A stretch of 7,339 bases of DNA from Candidatus Methanophagales archaeon ANME-1-THS (GTDB taxonomy: Archaea > Halobacteriota > Syntropharchaeia > Alkanophagales > Methanospirareceae): positions 1 through 7,339 of the forward strand of contig RXIE01000066.1 in the NCBI GenBank assembly GCA_004212135.1, read 5' to 3'. This document shows positions 5,558 to 7,339 of the stretch, one piece after another (position 1 is the stretch's first letter; each line of letters opens with the position of its first letter). The translations under genes and the position numbers were made by a program. The notes beneath the pieces are model-generated. The model was not told the DNA's origin, searched no databases, and saw only the letters and a program-made list of their open reading frames with translations.

Positions 5558-6910
5558 ATGTCAAAGATACAGAAACTGGTGATTATTGGATGTGCGGGCA
5601 TGGGAGGGCCTGCGGCCATGATGACAAAGAGGATGGACCCCTCGGTCTATGTGACCTTGATACGAGAGGAGGAGCATTTCTTGACGCGCTGTGCAGTTCC
5701 TTATATCGCGGTTGAGCGTGCAACGGTAGCAGCTTCGGTCAAGGATGACGGGATGTTTCATTCTGCTGGCGTGAAATTGGTGAATGTGCCTGCAACGAGC
5801 ATAAACAGGGAAGAAAAGACTGTTACCACCGCTGACGGCGCGGTTCATCCCTACGATAAACTCATTTTGGCCACTGGCGGTAAAGCGATCGTTCCACCAA
5901 TTCCCGGTGTGGACCTCAAAGGCGTTTTCACGGTCCGCTGGAGTAGCGATGCGGTAAATATACGAGACTGGATGAAAGAGAAGAAAGTAAGAACTGCAGT
6001 GGTCTACGGTGCCGGAGCGTGTGGATTGGAGATGGCTTCACTTATCGCCCAGAAGGGGGTAAAAGTGACGATTGTCGTCAGGTCATATATAGGGCGGACG
6101 GTGGGTCTCGATGCGGATATGAGCAGTGAACTGGAGAAGCATTTTGCGGAGAAAGGAGTTGTTATCCGCTCGAGAACAGTAATTACGAAGATTATTGGTG
6201 AGAAAGAAGTAGAAGCGGTTGAATTATCCACCGGTGAGAAGATCGATGCAGAGATGGTCATCGTGGCCCTGGGTGTGCGTCCACGCGCCGAACTTGCCGA
6301 AGCAGCGGGACTTGAACTGGGAGAATATGGCGTACAGGTGAACGAATATCTTCAGACCTCTGATCCAGACATTTATGCGGGTGGTGATCTGATTGAGTAT
6401 GAAAGCGAAATTACCAGAAAGCCGATACTCGGACAGATACGCCCGAATGCGGTTATCGGAGGCAGGATTGCGGCAAAAAACATCCTCGGGTACGGCATCA
6501 AATTCCCGCGATTATTGAACAGTTTCGTAGCCAAGTTGTTCGATACGTCAATCGCTTCGGTTGGGATCACTGAAGCGATCGCGAAAGATGAAGGGCTCGA
6601 TGTCTTCGCTGCAAAGAAGAGTGCAAAGAGCAAGCATGTGATGATCGAAGGTGGCAAACCTTACACCGTTAAGCTGCTCTTCGATCGGAGTACCAAAAAA
6701 GTCGTCGGGGCACAGATCATCGCGGATGATGAACGTTCTGTTCGGTATATTGACATGATTGAGGTCGCTATAAGAAACGGATGGACCGCGCAGGATTTAA
6801 CAACGCTGCGATGCGCAGGTCAACCGGAATTATCTCCAGAGCCAAGTGCAGAACCGATCGCGTTAGCCGGGGAAGACGCATTCAAAGAGCTTTATCCCCT
6901 CCCACGTTAA
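5558..6910 (+). CDS. FAD-dependent NAD(P)H oxidoreductase, CoA-disulfide reductase / NADH oxidase-like
   Basis: Member of the single-cysteine branch of pyridine nucleotide-disulfide oxidoreductases, which reduce CoA disulfide, persulfides or oxygen with NAD(P)H; cytoplasmic, usually a dimer. Of 450 residues: FAD Rossmann fold at 7-20 (VIIGCAGMGGPAA); redox cysteine C45 in FLTRCAVPY; LILATGGKA at 102-110; NAD(P) fold with GAGACGLE at 151-158; ALGVRPR at 237-243; second FAD motif DIYAGGDLIE with D277; then the dimerisation domain with FVAKLFDTSIASVGITEA (323-340). Oddities: the third base position of the first glycine motif is alanine; the second strand ends VTIVVRS without the acidic residue typical of NADH users, which hints at NADPH; near the C-terminus the usual His-Pro is replaced in CAGQPELSPEPS, with an extra C418. 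Substrate is undecided. The gene has its own promoter and terminator, so it is probably a single-gene unit for thiol or oxygen stress, but this is inference. Confidence 0.9.
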   Translation: MSKIQKLVIIGCAGMGGPAAMMTKRMDPSVYVTLIREEEHFLTRCAVPYIAVERATVAASVKDDGMFHSAGVKLVNVPATSINREEKTVTTADGAVHPYDKLILATGGKAIVPPIPGVDLKGVFTVRWSSDAVNIRDWMKEKKVRTAVVYGAGACGLEMASLIAQKGVKVTIVVRSYIGRTVGLDADMSSELEKHFAEKGVVIRSRTVITKIIGEKEVEAVELSTGEKIDAEMVIVALGVRPRAELAEAAGLELGEYGVQVNEYLQTSDPDIYAGGDLIEYESEITRKPILGQIRPNAVIGGRIAAKNILGYGIKFPRLLNSFVAKLFDTSIASVGITEAIAKDEGLDVFAAKKSAKSKHVMIEGGKPYTVKLLFDRSTKKVVGAQIIADDERSVRYIDMIEVAIRNGWTAQDLTTLRCAGQPELSPEPSAEPIALAGEDAFKELYPLPR

Positions 6911-6941
6911 AAAAGGGGTAAAATTCCCCTTTTCTCTTTTT
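6911..6941 (+). terminator. Hairpin and T-run after the flavoenzyme gene
   Basis: A perfect 8-bp stem, AAAAGGGG (6911-6918) with CCCCTTTT (6926-6933), closes a 7-base loop and is followed by CTCTTTTT. It starts directly after the stop codon. Archaeal termination mainly needs the U-tract, so the T-rich stretch is the key part, but the whole also resembles a bacterial-type terminator. Confidence 0.75.
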
Positions 6942-7001
6942 ATAACGAAGGCAAGAAGCGGGGAGAGGTTGTTGAAACTCTCAAATCTACTGAAGGTGTT
7001 T

Positions 7002-7042
7002 TATTCATGAGCACCCACCAAGATGTTTATGAATATATATTC
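7002..7042 (+). promoter_or_regulatory. TATA box of the DUF134 gene with flanking inverted repeat
   Basis: TTTATGAATATATATTC (7026-7042) holds the TATA box, centred roughly 30 to 35 bases before the ATG at 7065, so the message should be nearly leaderless; no Shine-Dalgarno is visible. A perfect 7-bp inverted repeat, TATTCAT (7002-7008) and ATGAATA (7029-7035), overlaps the left part of the box. AATATATATTC (7032-7042) also occurs at the previous gene's promoter (5521-5531), though such AT-rich words recur by chance. Confidence 0.5.
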
Positions 7043-7064
7043 TTACTAGTAATCACGAGACGAA

Positions 7065-7339
7065 ATGCCGAGACAAAGACGATCTCGATGGGTAGCGTTC
7101 CAGCCGAATTTCTTCTATTTCGAGCCGCGCGGCTCTGCTAATCCCGAGGTCATAGTGCTCCGAGTGGAGGAGCTGGAAAGCTTACGACTGAAGGATTACG
7201 TGAAGGTAGACCAGGAGGAGGCAGCGGAACGAATGGGGGTCTCACAACCTACCTTCAACCGGATATTACACGAGGCACGGCGAAAGATAGCGGAGGCGCT
7301 CGTGGAAGGTAAGGCGATACGAATAGAAGAGGGCGATGA
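7065..7339 (+). CDS. UPF0251/DUF134 helix-turn-helix protein, cut by the window end
   Basis: The frame has 91 complete codons plus two bases and no stop, so it continues past the right edge. The N-terminus MPRQRRSRWVAFQPNFFYF matches the family opening (basic start, then F-x-P-N and an aromatic pair). It is followed by EVIVLRVEELESLRLKDY and a sigma-region-4-like helix-turn-helix, EEAAERMGVSQPTFNRILHEA at about 51-71, and then RRKIAEALVEGKAIRIEEGD, also typical. The protein is expected to bind DNA and act as a small regulator; no targets are established that I know of. Full members are about 100 to 150 residues, some with an extra C-terminal domain, so between ten and several dozen residues are missing. 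Start ATG 7065 is supported by the family N-terminus and by the TATA spacing. An autoregulatory role is speculation. Confidence 0.88.
   Translation, partial: MPRQRRSRWVAFQPNFFYFEPRGSANPEVIVLRVEELESLRLKDYVKVDQEEAAERMGVSQPTFNRILHEARRKIAEALVEGKAIRIEEGD

Noticed and set aside
6963..6982. Imperfect hairpin GAGAGGTT-GTTG-AAACTCTC
   Set aside because: One mismatch, short, and downstream of a much better terminator; no evidence for an RNA gene.
7007..7141. 44-codon open frame from ATG 7007 overlapping the DUF134 gene
   Set aside because: It covers the TATA box and runs out of frame through a well-recognised family; composition shows no protein character.

Overview
The window looks like chromosomal DNA of an archaeon, most likely a euryarchaeote. 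The reasons are AT-rich TATA boxes about 40 bases upstream of start codons, leaderless or very short leaders, a strong GAGGTGA ribosome binding site before one gene, and three families typical of archaea: DUF373, the MJ0037-type phosphoesterase and UPF0251/DUF134. A methane- or alkane-oxidising lineage related to methanogens would fit, but the sequence alone does not fix the taxon. All seven genes lie on the + strand. No tRNA, rRNA, CRISPR array, insertion sequence or phage gene was seen.

Layout. Bases 1-58 are a perfect inverted copy of bases 1300-1357, which are ordinary purF coding sequence. They are fused to the front of a histone-deacetylase-family gene (reading to 1040) whose real N-terminus is therefore missing. 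Next come purF (amidophosphoribosyltransferase, with the four cysteines of the [4Fe-4S] type), a six-helix DUF373 membrane protein, a TPR-like helical-repeat protein of unknown function, an archaeal calcineurin-like metallophosphoesterase, an FAD-dependent CoA-disulfide-reductase/NADH-oxidase-like enzyme, and a DUF134 helix-turn-helix protein that runs off the right edge.

Gene relations. Spacings of about 50 to 170 bases, and TATA-like boxes ahead of most genes, suggest mainly single-gene units rather than one operon. The genes do not form an obvious pathway: purine synthesis, deacetylation, nucleic-acid or phosphoester cleavage, and thiol or NAD(P)H redox are mixed, as in ordinary housekeeping regions.

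I did not find a convincing new system. The strongest anomaly is the 58-bp fold-back at the left edge, which I read as an amplification or assembly chimera, although a real rearrangement cannot be excluded. Secondary points are a duplicated promoter block before the TPR gene, inverted repeats enclosing the TATA boxes of the last two genes, and unusual cofactor-site residues in the flavoenzyme.
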